Below, piece after piece: positions 26,122 through 34,071 of a DNA stretch of 64,000 nt. The stretch is from Phycisphaeraceae bacterium (GTDB lineage Bacteria > Planctomycetota > Phycisphaerae > Phycisphaerales > UBA1924). The DNA lies in the NCBI GenBank assembly GCA_019636695.1, contig JAHBXD010000001.1, positions 241,661-305,660 on the forward strand, written 5' to 3'. Both the position numbers and the translations under genes were made by a program. The notes under the pieces are model-generated. The model was not told where the DNA came from. It was given only the letters and a program-made list of their open reading frames with translations, and ran no database searches. Each line of letters begins with the position of its first letter. Position 1 is the first letter of the stretch.

Positions 26122-26514
26122 TCACGCTGCGCGGCGATAGCGATTGGCGACCAATTGCGACATCAGGCGCTCGCGGTCGCCCGCGCGGACAAACCGGGTG
26201 AAGACGGCGGCCATGCGCGTGGGGCCGGGGATGTCTTCGTCATTCACCCAGATGATGTTGCCGAAGGCATAGACCTTGCGCTCCCGCTCGTCGTCTGATT
26301 CGCCGGGAGCGCGAGGCAGCAGCAGTTCGATGGCGACCGGGGTGCCTGGCGCGATCGCGTCGTCGGTCTCAAAGCGCACGCCGCCCTCCGAAACGTCGTA
26401 GGCGTGGCCCTCATGGGTGTAACGCTCGCTCCAGAGCGGGCGGATGCGAATCGAGCTGTACATCGGGGGAAGTTCGAAGCGCTCAAAGCGACGGCGATTG
26501 ATCGGCATCTTCAC
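26122..26514 (-). CDS. PilZ domain protein
   Basis: About 130 aa beginning (GTG)KMPINRRRFERFELPPMY. RRxxR (RRRFER) followed by YDVSEGGVRFET, i.e. the (D/N)xSxxG motif, identifies a PilZ c-di-GMP-binding domain. GGGAGG lies 6 nt before the GTG at 26514, better spaced than for the ATG at 26508. The frame is open to 26586, overlapping the Fur-like gene. It is a probable c-di-GMP effector in motility or envelope control, consistent with the pilus-type genes in the window. Confidence 0.8.
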   Translation of the reverse strand: MKMPINRRRFERFELPPMYSSIRIRPLWSERYTHEGHAYDVSEGGVRFETDDAIAPGTPVAIELLLPRAPGESDDERERKVYAFGNIIWVNDEDIPGPTRMAAVFTRFVRAGDRERLMSQLVANRYRRAA

Positions 26515-26582
26515 ACGGCACCTCCCGGGCGCTGGCCCGATGCGAAGGGATATCGGTCGTCGGAGGTGGGTTCTTGACCGCA

Positions 26583-27068
26583 TCATGACGACGCAGGGGC
26601 GTCATCGTCCGAAGCGCAAAAATCGCCCTTCGGCGGTGTTTCGGCATGGGCGGTCAGATGAAGGCTGAGCCGGTGGACCACTTCGCCCGTGAGGGCCTCG
26701 ACCCGCTGCCGCAAGGTCTCCCCAAGCGCTGAGAGAAACGGCTCGGCGAGTTCTCGCGGCAGATCAAGGATCCGACCATCGGGCAAGGCCAGGTGAACAT
26801 GGGCGGAGACATCGGCATCGAAACGGCAAGGGCCTTTGCCGTCTACGGAAGGGAGTTTGCGCACAAGTCCGCACTGCTCCAGAGTTTCCAGCGTGTTGTA
26901 GACGGTCGCGAGGCTCAGGCCAGGCTCTGCCGAGCGCACCTGTGTAAACAGCTCTTCGGCCGTGGGGTGGCTTTTGCTTGCCGCCAGCGCGACATAGATT
27001 TCTTCTCGCTGCTTGGTACAGCGAAGATCACGGGAACGAAAGAGTGCTCGGGCTTCTTCCGGATTCAC
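26583..27068 (-). CDS. Fur family transcriptional regulator lacking CxxC zinc motifs
   Basis: This is a 161-aa protein. The winged helix is clear: LRCTKQREEIYVALAASKSHPTAEELFTQVRSAEPGLSLATVYNTLETLEQCGLVRKL, with the typical SLATVYNTL recognition helix. The dimerisation part has RFDADVSAHVHLALPDGRILDLP, where Fur/PerR/Zur usually read HHHxxCxxCGxVxD. The first structural Cys pair is absent, and only one Cys occurs near the C-terminus. Metal use is therefore atypical, though His and Asp ligands (DADVSAHVH) remain. It lies upstream of the PilZ gene on the same strand, with about 70 nt between. Confidence 0.85.
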   Translation of the reverse strand: MNPEEARALFRSRDLRCTKQREEIYVALAASKSHPTAEELFTQVRSAEPGLSLATVYNTLETLEQCGLVRKLPSVDGKGPCRFDADVSAHVHLALPDGRILDLPRELAEPFLSALGETLRQRVEALTGEVVHRLSLHLTAHAETPPKGDFCASDDDAPASS

Positions 27069-27119
27069 CGGTCAGGTCTCCGATAGGGTGCAGTGGGTGT
27101 GCTCCCCTAGAGAAGTATT

Positions 27120-27146
27120 GGGCTGGTCGATCGAGCCGACCAGCCC
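27120..27146 (-). terminator. hairpin between GNAT and Fur-like genes
   Basis: A perfect 10-bp stem GGGCTGGTCG (27120-27129) / CGACCAGCCC (27137-27146) with a 7-nt loop lies just past the GNAT stop. Only a weak T-rich tail (AATACTTCTCT on the minus strand) follows, so termination is likely but not certain. Confidence 0.5.
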
Positions 27147-27167
27147 GGGATCGTAAGGACCGGTGAA

Positions 27168-27695
27168 TCAGATCGGCGCGGGTTCCGGATTGCGGATGAC
27201 CATGCGCCGGTGGGGCGAATCGGCTTCCATAAAGACGTCGGAGTCGTATTCCCAACCCAGGCGCTCGTAAAAGCCGTAAGCCACATTGCGCGCATGGCAG
27301 AAAATTTCCCGCAGCCCGAGTTCTCCGAAGGCCCGCGACTCGACCGCCACCACCAGTTTGCGGCCGATCCCCTCGTTCTGGCGCTGCGGGTCGACGACCA
27401 TCTGCATCAGTTTGCCCACGCCCGACTCGGGGAAATGCGGGAGCAGCAGGGCGCACCCGATCACCCGTTCTCCTGAAGGGTGGTCAAAGACCGCGACAAA
27501 ATGCTCGAACCGTTCCTCCACACCCGGAAACAGGTTCTGAAAAGATTCGATCGTCAGGCCGACATCGCGCAGCAGGACCTTTTCACGCAAGGCGCACTCT
27601 TGGACGTACAGAGGGTCAGCACGGGTGATGTTGCGAATCCGAACCACAGCCCCTCCTGCATCGATGCCTGCGTACGTTCGCGCTGCGCGGTTCAC
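27168..27695 (-). CDS. GNAT family N-acetyltransferase
   Basis: A 175-aa single GNAT domain. Motif A reads VDPQRQNEGIGRKLVVAVE (QxxGxG/A class), and the C-terminal strand is ARNVAYGFYERLGWEYDSDVF, the usual NxxAxxFYExxGF. An N-terminal IRNITRADPLYVQECALREKVLLRDVGL resembles GNATs whose members act on small amines. It overlaps the upstream adenylate-kinase-like gene by ATGA and so is co-translated with it. The substrate is unknown. Confidence 0.85.
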   Translation of the reverse strand: MNRAARTYAGIDAGGAVVRIRNITRADPLYVQECALREKVLLRDVGLTIESFQNLFPGVEERFEHFVAVFDHPSGERVIGCALLLPHFPESGVGKLMQMVVDPQRQNEGIGRKLVVAVESRAFGELGLREIFCHARNVAYGFYERLGWEYDSDVFMEADSPHRRMVIRNPEPAPI

Positions 27696-28315
27696 GCCTG
27701 GCCGAGTGACGCCACGTAATGAGACTCCTGCACGGGTACGACCGCCTCCAGCACGTGCTGAAGCACCCTTGCGGGCGAACCCATGGCATCAACGCGGCGG
27801 ATGATTTCCGCCGGATAGTGTGCGAGCACAGGCGCGGTTTCGGCGTCGTACACGTCCCACCGCCGCCGGATCACGTCTTCCCGGGCGTCATCGGCGCGGT
27901 TTTCCTTGAGGGCGCGCCGGCGCAGTCGTTTGATCATCTCTTCCTTGTTTTCGCAGACCAGATGCACGATGCGAAGCACCCGGATGTATTTATCCATCAG
28001 CGATGCCTGGTGCTGGTTGCGAGGGATGCCGTCAAGCACCAAGATGTCGTTCTGAGGCTTATAGAGGCTCAGCACCGTCTGGGCGTGGATATTTTCGCGC
28101 CACATCCGCACGGTGATGTCGTCGGGCACCAATTCGCCCCGCGAACTGTGCTCGTAGAACACACGCCCCAACTCGCTGTGGATATCGAGCGTTCGGAAGA
28201 CCTCGCCGCACGAGAGATGAAAGAACCCGGGGATCTGCCCGAGAATTTTGCCCTGCGTGCCTTTGCCGACGCCGGGCGCTCCGAAGAGTAGAACTGTCTG
28301 ATACCGCTGCGACAT
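27692..28315 (-). CDS. adenylate kinase family nucleoside monophosphate kinase
   Basis: This is a 207-aa P-loop enzyme transferring phosphate between ATP and (probably) AMP. LLFGAPGVGKGTQ is the adenylate kinase P-loop at about 9-21; DILVLDGIPRNQHQ matches the AMP-site DGFPR block with Ile for Phe; RADDAREDVIRRRWDVYDAETAPVLAHY matches the conserved LID-flanking RxDD..E.I..R...Y...T.P. The LID insert is short and has no zinc Cys. The helix FHLSCGEVFRTLDIHSELG replaces HISTGDMLR. It may be the housekeeping Adk or a paralogue with altered specificity. Confidence 0.85.
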   Translation of the reverse strand: MSQRYQTVLLFGAPGVGKGTQGKILGQIPGFFHLSCGEVFRTLDIHSELGRVFYEHSSRGELVPDDITVRMWRENIHAQTVLSLYKPQNDILVLDGIPRNQHQASLMDKYIRVLRIVHLVCENKEEMIKRLRRRALKENRADDAREDVIRRRWDVYDAETAPVLAHYPAEIIRRVDAMGSPARVLQHVLEAVVPVQESHYVASLGQA

Positions 28316-28521
28316 CGCAGCCCTCCTGTGTGCCCGACGACTCGAATCCTGCCCCCGGCAGCCTGAGTCGCGTTGAACGCTAACAGATCAACTCCACCCG
28401 GACAAGCCGCCGAGCATAGGCCACGCGAGGCCGCCGCCGTGCCCGTCCCGGCCGCATCCGACGAGCATCGGTCCAATCTGGACGCCTTTTGAGTTTCCCC
28501 GGACTGATGCAACTCGGCCAT

Positions 28522-29271
28522 TCAGGCCGGCGGAGACGCTTTGGGCTTGTCAAGCGACTCACGAAGACGCCACTTGGTCACGGCCTCAGGCTCTCGCGCG
28601 TAAAAAGGCAACAATTCCGCCGGGTCGATCTCCGGGAGCGCCCATGAGCACTCAAGGCACGCGGCGGCGTCGAAAACCGGCCGCTCGATCGTCATGCCGA
28701 GGCGCTCGGCCTCGGCGGCGATGGACCGGGGGAGAAACTGATCGGCGATCAGGCGCCCTGCAGCAAGGCATGACAACATCGAGGCGTCAAGGTCACCTTG
28801 GCGATCGGTAGGCCTGCCATCTGGGTCAAAAAGCGCATAATGTGCCGATTCGCCCTTGGAATTGAGCACGACCGCGAACGGGCGGCCATCGTGTTGTACG
28901 CGTGCGGCGACCACGCGCGCACTCGGCACGGCGATGCACCTGGCCCCGGTGGCTTCGGCGATCATCTTCGCGGCGGCGATGGCGATGCGCAAGCCCGAGA
29001 ATCCGCCTGGGCCGGTGGAAACGGCGATGCGCTGGATCGAGCGAGGCTGGATCCCGAGTTTGCGGGCGAGGCGATCGATCGCAGGCATCAGCGCGTCATC
29101 ATGCCGGGCCTGGGGATGGATGGGTTCGATCCCCAGGAGCACCGGCCCGCGTGCGATCGCGACTCCAGGCGCGCTGGCCGAGACATCGGCCGTGGCCGAG
29201 GGGTTACTGGTCTCAATCGCGAGGGTGACGGCAAGCGTCGTGTCCGCGGTGGGGGGGGCGGTGTGCATCAT
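28522..29271 (-). CDS. tsaB: tRNA threonylcarbamoyladenosine biosynthesis protein TsaB
   Basis: A 249-aa ASKHA-fold partner of TsaD in t6A37 modification of ANN-decoding tRNAs. The N-terminus has VTLAIETSNPSATADVS, then QARHDDALMPAIDRLARKLG and the diagnostic AVSTGPGGFSGLRIAIAAAKMIAEATGA. The C-terminal region APYYxREPEA-like (LLPFYAREPEAVTKW) fits TsaB. It overlaps arfB by ATGA, so release-factor-like rescue and tRNA modification genes are coupled. Confidence 0.93.
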   Translation of the reverse strand: MMHTAPPTADTTLAVTLAIETSNPSATADVSASAPGVAIARGPVLLGIEPIHPQARHDDALMPAIDRLARKLGIQPRSIQRIAVSTGPGGFSGLRIAIAAAKMIAEATGARCIAVPSARVVAARVQHDGRPFAVVLNSKGESAHYALFDPDGRPTDRQGDLDASMLSCLAAGRLIADQFLPRSIAAEAERLGMTIERPVFDAAACLECSWALPEIDPAELLPFYAREPEAVTKWRLRESLDKPKASPPA

Positions 29272-29717
29272 TCATCACCCGGGGCGCCGCGGCGGCGCTT
29301 GGTTTCCGAGCGTCGGCTCTTGGCTTCGAGCCGCTTGCGAATAGCGGATTGGGGCACGGCGGTTTTTCGTCGAGGCTTCGGGGGTGTGCGAGCCTGGGCG
29401 ACAAGCTCGCGCAGGCGCTCGAGGCAGGCTTCGCGGTTGCGCGATTGCGAGCGAAATTCGTCTGCCGCGATCACCAGTTCCCCGTCATCGGTCATCCAGC
29501 GCGAGCCGAGTTTGCGCAGACGCTGCTGCGCGCCGGGCGTGAGGGGCAGATCGGTCGCACGAACCCGGAGAATTGCTTTAGTCAGGCGTTTGTTTACGTT
29601 TTGCCCCCCGGGGCCGGTGCTGCTGGCATAGGAGAATCGCAGTACCGATTCAGGTACGTGTACACCTGGGCCGAGGCGGATGCCGGGCGGGTCGGGTTGA
29701 AAATGGGGATCGCTCAC
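29268..29717 (-). CDS. arfB: alternative ribosome-rescue peptidyl-tRNA hydrolase ArfB
   Basis: A 149-aa class-I-release-factor-like protein with only the catalytic domain: FSYASSTGPGGQNVNKRLTKAILR contains the GGQ motif (residues 37-39). There is no codon-recognition domain. The C-terminus (PPKPRRKTAVPQSAIRKRLEAKSRRSETKRRR) is the basic tail that enters the empty mRNA channel of stalled ribosomes. This is the YaeJ/ArfB layout. It is first in a two-gene unit with tsaB. Confidence 0.95.
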   Translation of the reverse strand: MSDPHFQPDPPGIRLGPGVHVPESVLRFSYASSTGPGGQNVNKRLTKAILRVRATDLPLTPGAQQRLRKLGSRWMTDDGELVIAADEFRSQSRNREACLERLRELVAQARTPPKPRRKTAVPQSAIRKRLEAKSRRSETKRRRGAPGDE

Positions 29718-29805
29718 GGTGACACAACAACGCTACGCTCGGCATCCGCATGGGAAAAGCCGTTCGCGGGTCTTGGGATGTCGGCGAGATGCATCGGAGA
29801 TAGGC

Positions 29806-30699
29806 ATGGTCAGGAAGAGCACACGCCTGGTCGTCACGATCGCGGGGATGTCTTGCGCTTCCGCCTGGGGGACGACGCCGACCGCTTGGAGTTTATGGGA
29901 GCCATCGGCGCATGGTGAGTCGACTCCGGTCGTCGAACCGCCGGCCGACGGCGGGTGGACGATCAGTTTTGAACCGGCGGTGTGGTATGCGGGCATGGGA
30001 GGCACCCTTCGCATGCCCGGGGGCGGGCCGATGGATGTTGACGAACTCGGCCTCGACGAGCCGGAACCCAGGGCGTTCGGGCAGATTCATCTACGTAAAG
30101 ATCGCTGGCGGGTCTCGGTCGGCGGCTTCGCGGGTTCGAGAGACGGCATCGTGACGGCCGACCGCGATGACAGTTTTGCGGGGATCGCATTTGCCGCCGG
30201 AGACCGCCTGGAGAGTTCGATCGACCTGGCCAGTTTTGAGGTGCTCGGGGCCTATCAACTTTTCGGCGACAGGGCCTTTGCGCGAAGGTTCGTGGGGAAC
30301 CGCGTAGTGACACAACTCGAGGTGCTCGGTGGAGCGCGGTTCTCTTGGCTTGATGTTGAGTTTCGGGCGGAAGAAAACTCGGGGACCCTGCTCGGTCGCG
30401 CACGCAAGGAGCATATCTACGGCGAACCGTTCGCCGGGCTGCGCTGGACTCTTGAAGCCTATAACCAGTTCACCGTCGACCTTCAGGCAACAGTGGGGGG
30501 CATGCTGCTGGGTGATGACGCTTCGATCTTCAGCCTTGAAGTGCTTGCCGGCGGGACGTGGCGGCCGATGCACAACGTCGGGATCAAGGCCGGATATCGT
30601 TTCCTGCTCCACAGTTTTGAGGATGGCGAGGGGTCATCAAAGTTTGAGTTCGACACCTACTCCGCCGGTCTCTACGGCGGAGTCTCGGTCAGGTTCTGA
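29806..30699 (+). CDS. outer-membrane beta-barrel protein
   Basis: About 297 aa with a signal peptide (MVRKSTRLVVTIAGMSCASAWG). The mature part alternates hydrophobic and polar residues in repeated strands (WRVSVGGFAGSRDGIV, SSIDLASFEVLGAYQLF, NQFTVDLQATVGGMLLG, VGIKAGYRFLLHSF) and ends in YGGVSVRF, the terminal-Phe beta-signal recognised by the BAM complex. The start at 29806 follows GGAGA; the frame extends further upstream. It is divergent from arfB. Function is unknown; it resembles small OmpA/OmpW-like barrels only in architecture. Confidence 0.8.
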   Translation: MVRKSTRLVVTIAGMSCASAWGTTPTAWSLWEPSAHGESTPVVEPPADGGWTISFEPAVWYAGMGGTLRMPGGGPMDVDELGLDEPEPRAFGQIHLRKDRWRVSVGGFAGSRDGIVTADRDDSFAGIAFAAGDRLESSIDLASFEVLGAYQLFGDRAFARRFVGNRVVTQLEVLGGARFSWLDVEFRAEENSGTLLGRARKEHIYGEPFAGLRWTLEAYNQFTVDLQATVGGMLLGDDASIFSLEVLAGGTWRPMHNVGIKAGYRFLLHSFEDGEGSSKFEFDTYSAGLYGGVSVRF

Positions 30700-31079
30700 G
30701 ACGGATTTCCGGACCATACCGTCCGAAACGGCTCGCCGCGCATCCGGCATCGGGGCCGTGATTCCAGACGCCCGCGCAGGAATCCACCGGATTTCAACTT
30801 CGGTCGGGAACACGACTTGGGCGTTGACGCGGCCTCTCGGTTCTGCGATACTCGCCGATCTTGCGGGGCCGGTGGGAACCGGCCGGACTTTCGGGTGCGG
30901 GCTTAGGTTCGACGGTGCCGCATACGTGGGTTGGGGGTGTCTCGGACGGATGTTTGTGCGCAAGGTTGCGCGGAGTTCTGTTCGGGGGGGTGCGGCGCGC
31001 CAAACCGGGTTCAGTGTGATCAAGCCGGGTTGAGTGGGATACTGTGACGTCCGTTCGCGGAGAGAGGCAGGCCGGCGGC
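30700..31079. other. 380-bp intergenic region upstream of the HU gene
   Basis: No gene was seen. It contains a 20-bp tandem direct repeat at 31005-31044 just before the HU start. Confidence 0.6.
31005..31044. repeat. two tandem 20-bp direct repeats upstream of HU
   Basis: CCGGGTTCAGTGTGAT (31005-31020) is repeated as CCGGGTTGAGTGGGAT (31025-31040). With their four trailing bases the units are 20 bp each and about 80% identical. Two-turn spacing suggests a protein-binding site. Confidence 0.6.
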
Positions 31080-31424
31080 ATGGGGACAGTCACGAAGAAA
31101 GAACTGATCGACCGTATCTCTGCAAACGCCAACATGCGCCGAGCCGAGGTGCGCCGAACCGTGCAACTCTTTCTCGATGCCCTCGTCGAGGAGCTTGCCA
31201 AGGGCAACCGCCTCGAATTCCGCGATTTCGGTGTCTTTGAAGTCCGCGAACGCCGCGGCCGCACTGCGCAGAACCCCAAAACCCTTGAGCGCGTCGCCGT
31301 TCCGCCCAAGCGCACGGTCAAGTTCAAGGCCGGCCGCATGCTGCGCGACGCCGTGACAGTGGATGAACCCCCCGTTGTGCATGTCAACTCGCGCGTCCCC
31401 GCCGGGGCGGAGCGCACGCGATAA
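31080..31424 (+). CDS. HU/IHF family DNA-binding protein
   Basis: A 114-aa nucleoid protein that bends DNA. MGTVTKKELIDRISANANMRRAEVRRTVQLFLDALVEELAKGNRLEFRDFGVFEVRERRGRTAQNPKT is the standard HU/IHF core, with the arm GRTAQNPKT in place of GRNPQTGE. VPPKRTVKFKAGRMLRDAV closes the fold. About 20 extra residues (TVDEPPVVHVNSRVPAGAERTR) extend the C-terminus. The start at 31080 fits the family N-terminus. Confidence 0.92.
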   Translation: MGTVTKKELIDRISANANMRRAEVRRTVQLFLDALVEELAKGNRLEFRDFGVFEVRERRGRTAQNPKTLERVAVPPKRTVKFKAGRMLRDAVTVDEPPVVHVNSRVPAGAERTR

Positions 31425-31537
31425 ACCCGGGCCTTCGCGCCGCCTTCGATGATTTGTCCAAGTGTTCGCCCCGTTTCAGGGAGGGTGGACGCAGCGCCCG
31501 TCTCATCCCCTTCACCGGATTCCGTTGAGATCATTGA

Positions 31538-32203
31538 TCACGGCAACTGCAAATCGCTCGTGGTCGCCACGCGCATCGCGATCGTCGCGTCATGATCGCC
31601 GAGGTAGTCATGTCGGAACGCTACCAGGGGTGTCCGCTGAAGCGCCCACTCAAGAACACGCATGGTCCGAAAGCGATGCGTCGGGCCATCGCGGCCGAAG
31701 GCATCGGCACGCCGATTGCTCAAAAAATTGAACACCAGCACCCCTCGCGCCACCAGGCCGATCGCACGCCATGCTCGATCAAGCACGCGCATCGCCATCG
31801 TTTCCGACAGCGTGTTCAGGGAACCGCTGAAAAGCAGCACATCTGCCCGGCGATCATCGACCAGGCGCTCAAGCAGCCCGGGGTCCTGCACGAAATCAGC
31901 ATGCACGATTTCACAAGGCGGATCGTTCACCCCTTCGGTCTTCCGCCGAGACACGCTGAATAACTCGTCAATGGCTTCGACACCAAGATACTTCGCCGGG
32001 CGGATGCCCTGCTCGACGAGCCAGCCGCGCAGGTCGGCAGCGCCGCATCCGAGATCAGCCACCACGCGCCCGTGCAGGTCAACCATCGAAGCAATCGCCT
32101 CGAAGCGGCGCGTCTGCGACGCTTTCGAATGCCAAAGCAGTGCCTCAAACCCGGCGCCATGCATCCGGATCGCCGTCCGGTATGGTTCCAGGTGACGGCT
32201 CAC
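31538..32203 (-). CDS. class I SAM-dependent methyltransferase
   Basis: About 221 aa. The Rossmann motif I is VVADLGCGAADLRGWLVEQG, followed by KYLGVEAIDELFSVSRRKTEG, motif II/IV IVHADFVQD and VLLFSGSLNTLS. The start is taken as the GTG at 32203, whose GTGA overlaps the permease stop, with GGAGG upstream; the open frame extends to 32284. It is the last gene of the long MoxR/VWA/ABC array. A related, decayed fragment lies at 50817-50999. Confidence 0.85.
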   Translation of the reverse strand: MSRHLEPYRTAIRMHGAGFEALLWHSKASQTRRFEAIASMVDLHGRVVADLGCGAADLRGWLVEQGIRPAKYLGVEAIDELFSVSRRKTEGVNDPPCEIVHADFVQDPGLLERLVDDRRADVLLFSGSLNTLSETMAMRVLDRAWRAIGLVARGVLVFNFLSNRRADAFGRDGPTHRFRTMRVLEWALQRTPLVAFRHDYLGDHDATIAMRVATTSDLQLP

Positions 32204-34071
32204 GAGGTCCGCCCTCCGCGGATCGAAAATCGCTTCACCGCCAGCACCACGAAACCCTTGCCCAAGGCCGCCAGCACAGCGCAATAGATCAGCAGCATAC
32301 GAGTAAAGCCCGCGCGCGAATATTCACTCCAAGGCATCGCATACATGGCCGTCGATGCTCGCGGATCGGTCGGATCGTGGTGCGCCCCGAGCACCGACAC
32401 CACGGTCGTGGTGACCGGGTTGAGCCACAGAATCCGGGTTTGGGTCCAGATCCACACGCGATCATCGTGTATCCGGAAACTGCCCGCGATAATCAGCATC
32501 GCCAGCGGCAGCCCAAGCCACAGCGCCCCCGCAAAGAGATAATTCGCGGTCGAGGCGGACGAACTCTTGCGGCGAACCAGGCTCTGATACACCCCCGAGC
32601 AGCAGAGCAGAAACGCCGTTGTGGCCAGAATGATCCCCAGGTGCACAAGCACGATCGGATGAAATCGCCCGAGGATCACCCACAAGGCGAAGTGCCCCAT
32701 CACCACCGCCGGAATCAGCCATAGCCGGCGGAGCGGGCCGACCGCCTTACCCCAGATGATCTGAAACGGCGTCAGGCGTGTGGTCAGCAGCACATCCCAC
32801 GTTCGAGCCTCTCGCTCGGACGAGATCGCACCCGTGGTGTGTCCTGCCGCTTGCGCCATCAGCGCGATCATCGCGATGGCCGCAAGCGTCACGTGCACAA
32901 CCGGAGAGGCCATGTCCCCGGTGAAATAGACCCACGCCGCCAGCCCGAAGACGGCGAGCAGCGTGATAATCAGCCTCGATCGGCTGCGGAACGAAGCCTG
33001 ATGCAACTCTCGCCAGAGCACCGGCTGCTCGCCGACGACGCGGCCGTGCTCGGCCTTGCGAATCGGGGCGGACGCGTCGGCGGGCGCTTCAGCTGATTTT
33101 TGAGATCGACGCCTGCTCGATCCGCGGGCGGCTTCCACAGGCTCGACACTCTCGGACCGCATCACCGCGCGGAATCGGATCATCGCCAGCGCCAGGCAAC
33201 ACAACCCCGCCCCGAGCGTATAGCCCATGTGCAGTTGCCATGCCCGGGTGACATTCGATTGCAGCGAAAGCCCGACATCAAAGATCGCCGATGAGAGTTC
33301 GCCCATCACATACGGAGCGCTCATCGGCAGCAGCCAGTCGACCAGCATCCGCAGATTGATGTTCATCGTTCCCTGCACCACAAGCACAATCACCGGCGCA
33401 AGGTTCATGACCATCACCACGCCCACGGCCGAACCCGTCGCCGATGATGGCTTGCGTGCCATCACGCTGAATAACATCGCCGCCGACATGCCTAAGAGCG
33501 CTGTGGCCACCACCACCCCCAGCCCCATCAGCACCAGCGATGTCGGCACGCCGCCGAACACCCGGATCGCCAGCAGCAGCGGCAGCGAGGTCAGCACCAG
33601 GATAAGCAGTTGCACCAGCGCGCTCGCCAGCTTGCCCGACACGATCTCCGCGGCGGTGAGCGGCGTCGTCAGAAGCGCACCGAGCGTGCGATTCCGCTTT
33701 TCATCGCAGATCGCGCCTGCGGTCAGCGAAGGCGCTAGCAGCCCCAGCACGACCAGAAGAAACCAAAGCACCGTCAGCGTCACCGCCGGGGCGAGCTGCT
33801 GCAGCGCCTGCAAGCGCTCGATACCCGTGGTATGTCGGTTCAGGTCGTTGGTGAACCCGAAATACATCATGCCCACAAGCCCGAGCAGCAAGGCCACCAC
33901 CAGGCAACGGGCGACATAGGTGCCGCGTTTGCGACCCAGCGTGCGCATCTCACGCTGGAATGTCGGCCCAAGCCCGAATTCCCAGTGCGAGATCCGACGC
34001 ACCCTGCGCAGCACCCGCTGCATGCGCGAAGTGTGTGCTGCTGAGGCCGATTCCGCGTGCGCGCCGTTCAC
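32200..34071 (-). CDS. ABC-2 type transporter permease (duplicated)
   Basis: A 623-aa integral membrane protein with about twelve membrane segments in two similar halves: ...GPTFQREMRTLGRKRGTYVARCLVVALLLGLVG... and ...QPVLWRELHQASFRSRSRLIITLLAVFGLAAWV.... Each half continues with an ABC-2 permease core (SGKLASALVQLLILVLTSLPLLLAIRVFGG; REARTWDVLLTTRLTPFQIIWGKAVG). It has the fused layout of GldF/NatB-like exporters. Its start overlaps the ABC ATPase stop by ATGA. It probably exports or extracts an envelope component in partnership with the VWA proteins upstream. Confidence 0.88.
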   Translation of the reverse strand: MNGAHAESASAAHTSRMQRVLRRVRRISHWEFGLGPTFQREMRTLGRKRGTYVARCLVVALLLGLVGMMYFGFTNDLNRHTTGIERLQALQQLAPAVTLTVLWFLLVVLGLLAPSLTAGAICDEKRNRTLGALLTTPLTAAEIVSGKLASALVQLLILVLTSLPLLLAIRVFGGVPTSLVLMGLGVVVATALLGMSAAMLFSVMARKPSSATGSAVGVVMVMNLAPVIVLVVQGTMNINLRMLVDWLLPMSAPYVMGELSSAIFDVGLSLQSNVTRAWQLHMGYTLGAGLCCLALAMIRFRAVMRSESVEPVEAARGSSRRRSQKSAEAPADASAPIRKAEHGRVVGEQPVLWRELHQASFRSRSRLIITLLAVFGLAAWVYFTGDMASPVVHVTLAAIAMIALMAQAAGHTTGAISSEREARTWDVLLTTRLTPFQIIWGKAVGPLRRLWLIPAVVMGHFALWVILGRFHPIVLVHLGIILATTAFLLCCSGVYQSLVRRKSSSASTANYLFAGALWLGLPLAMLIIAGSFRIHDDRVWIWTQTRILWLNPVTTTVVSVLGAHHDPTDPRASTAMYAMPWSEYSRAGFTRMLLIYCAVLAALGKGFVVLAVKRFSIRGGRTS

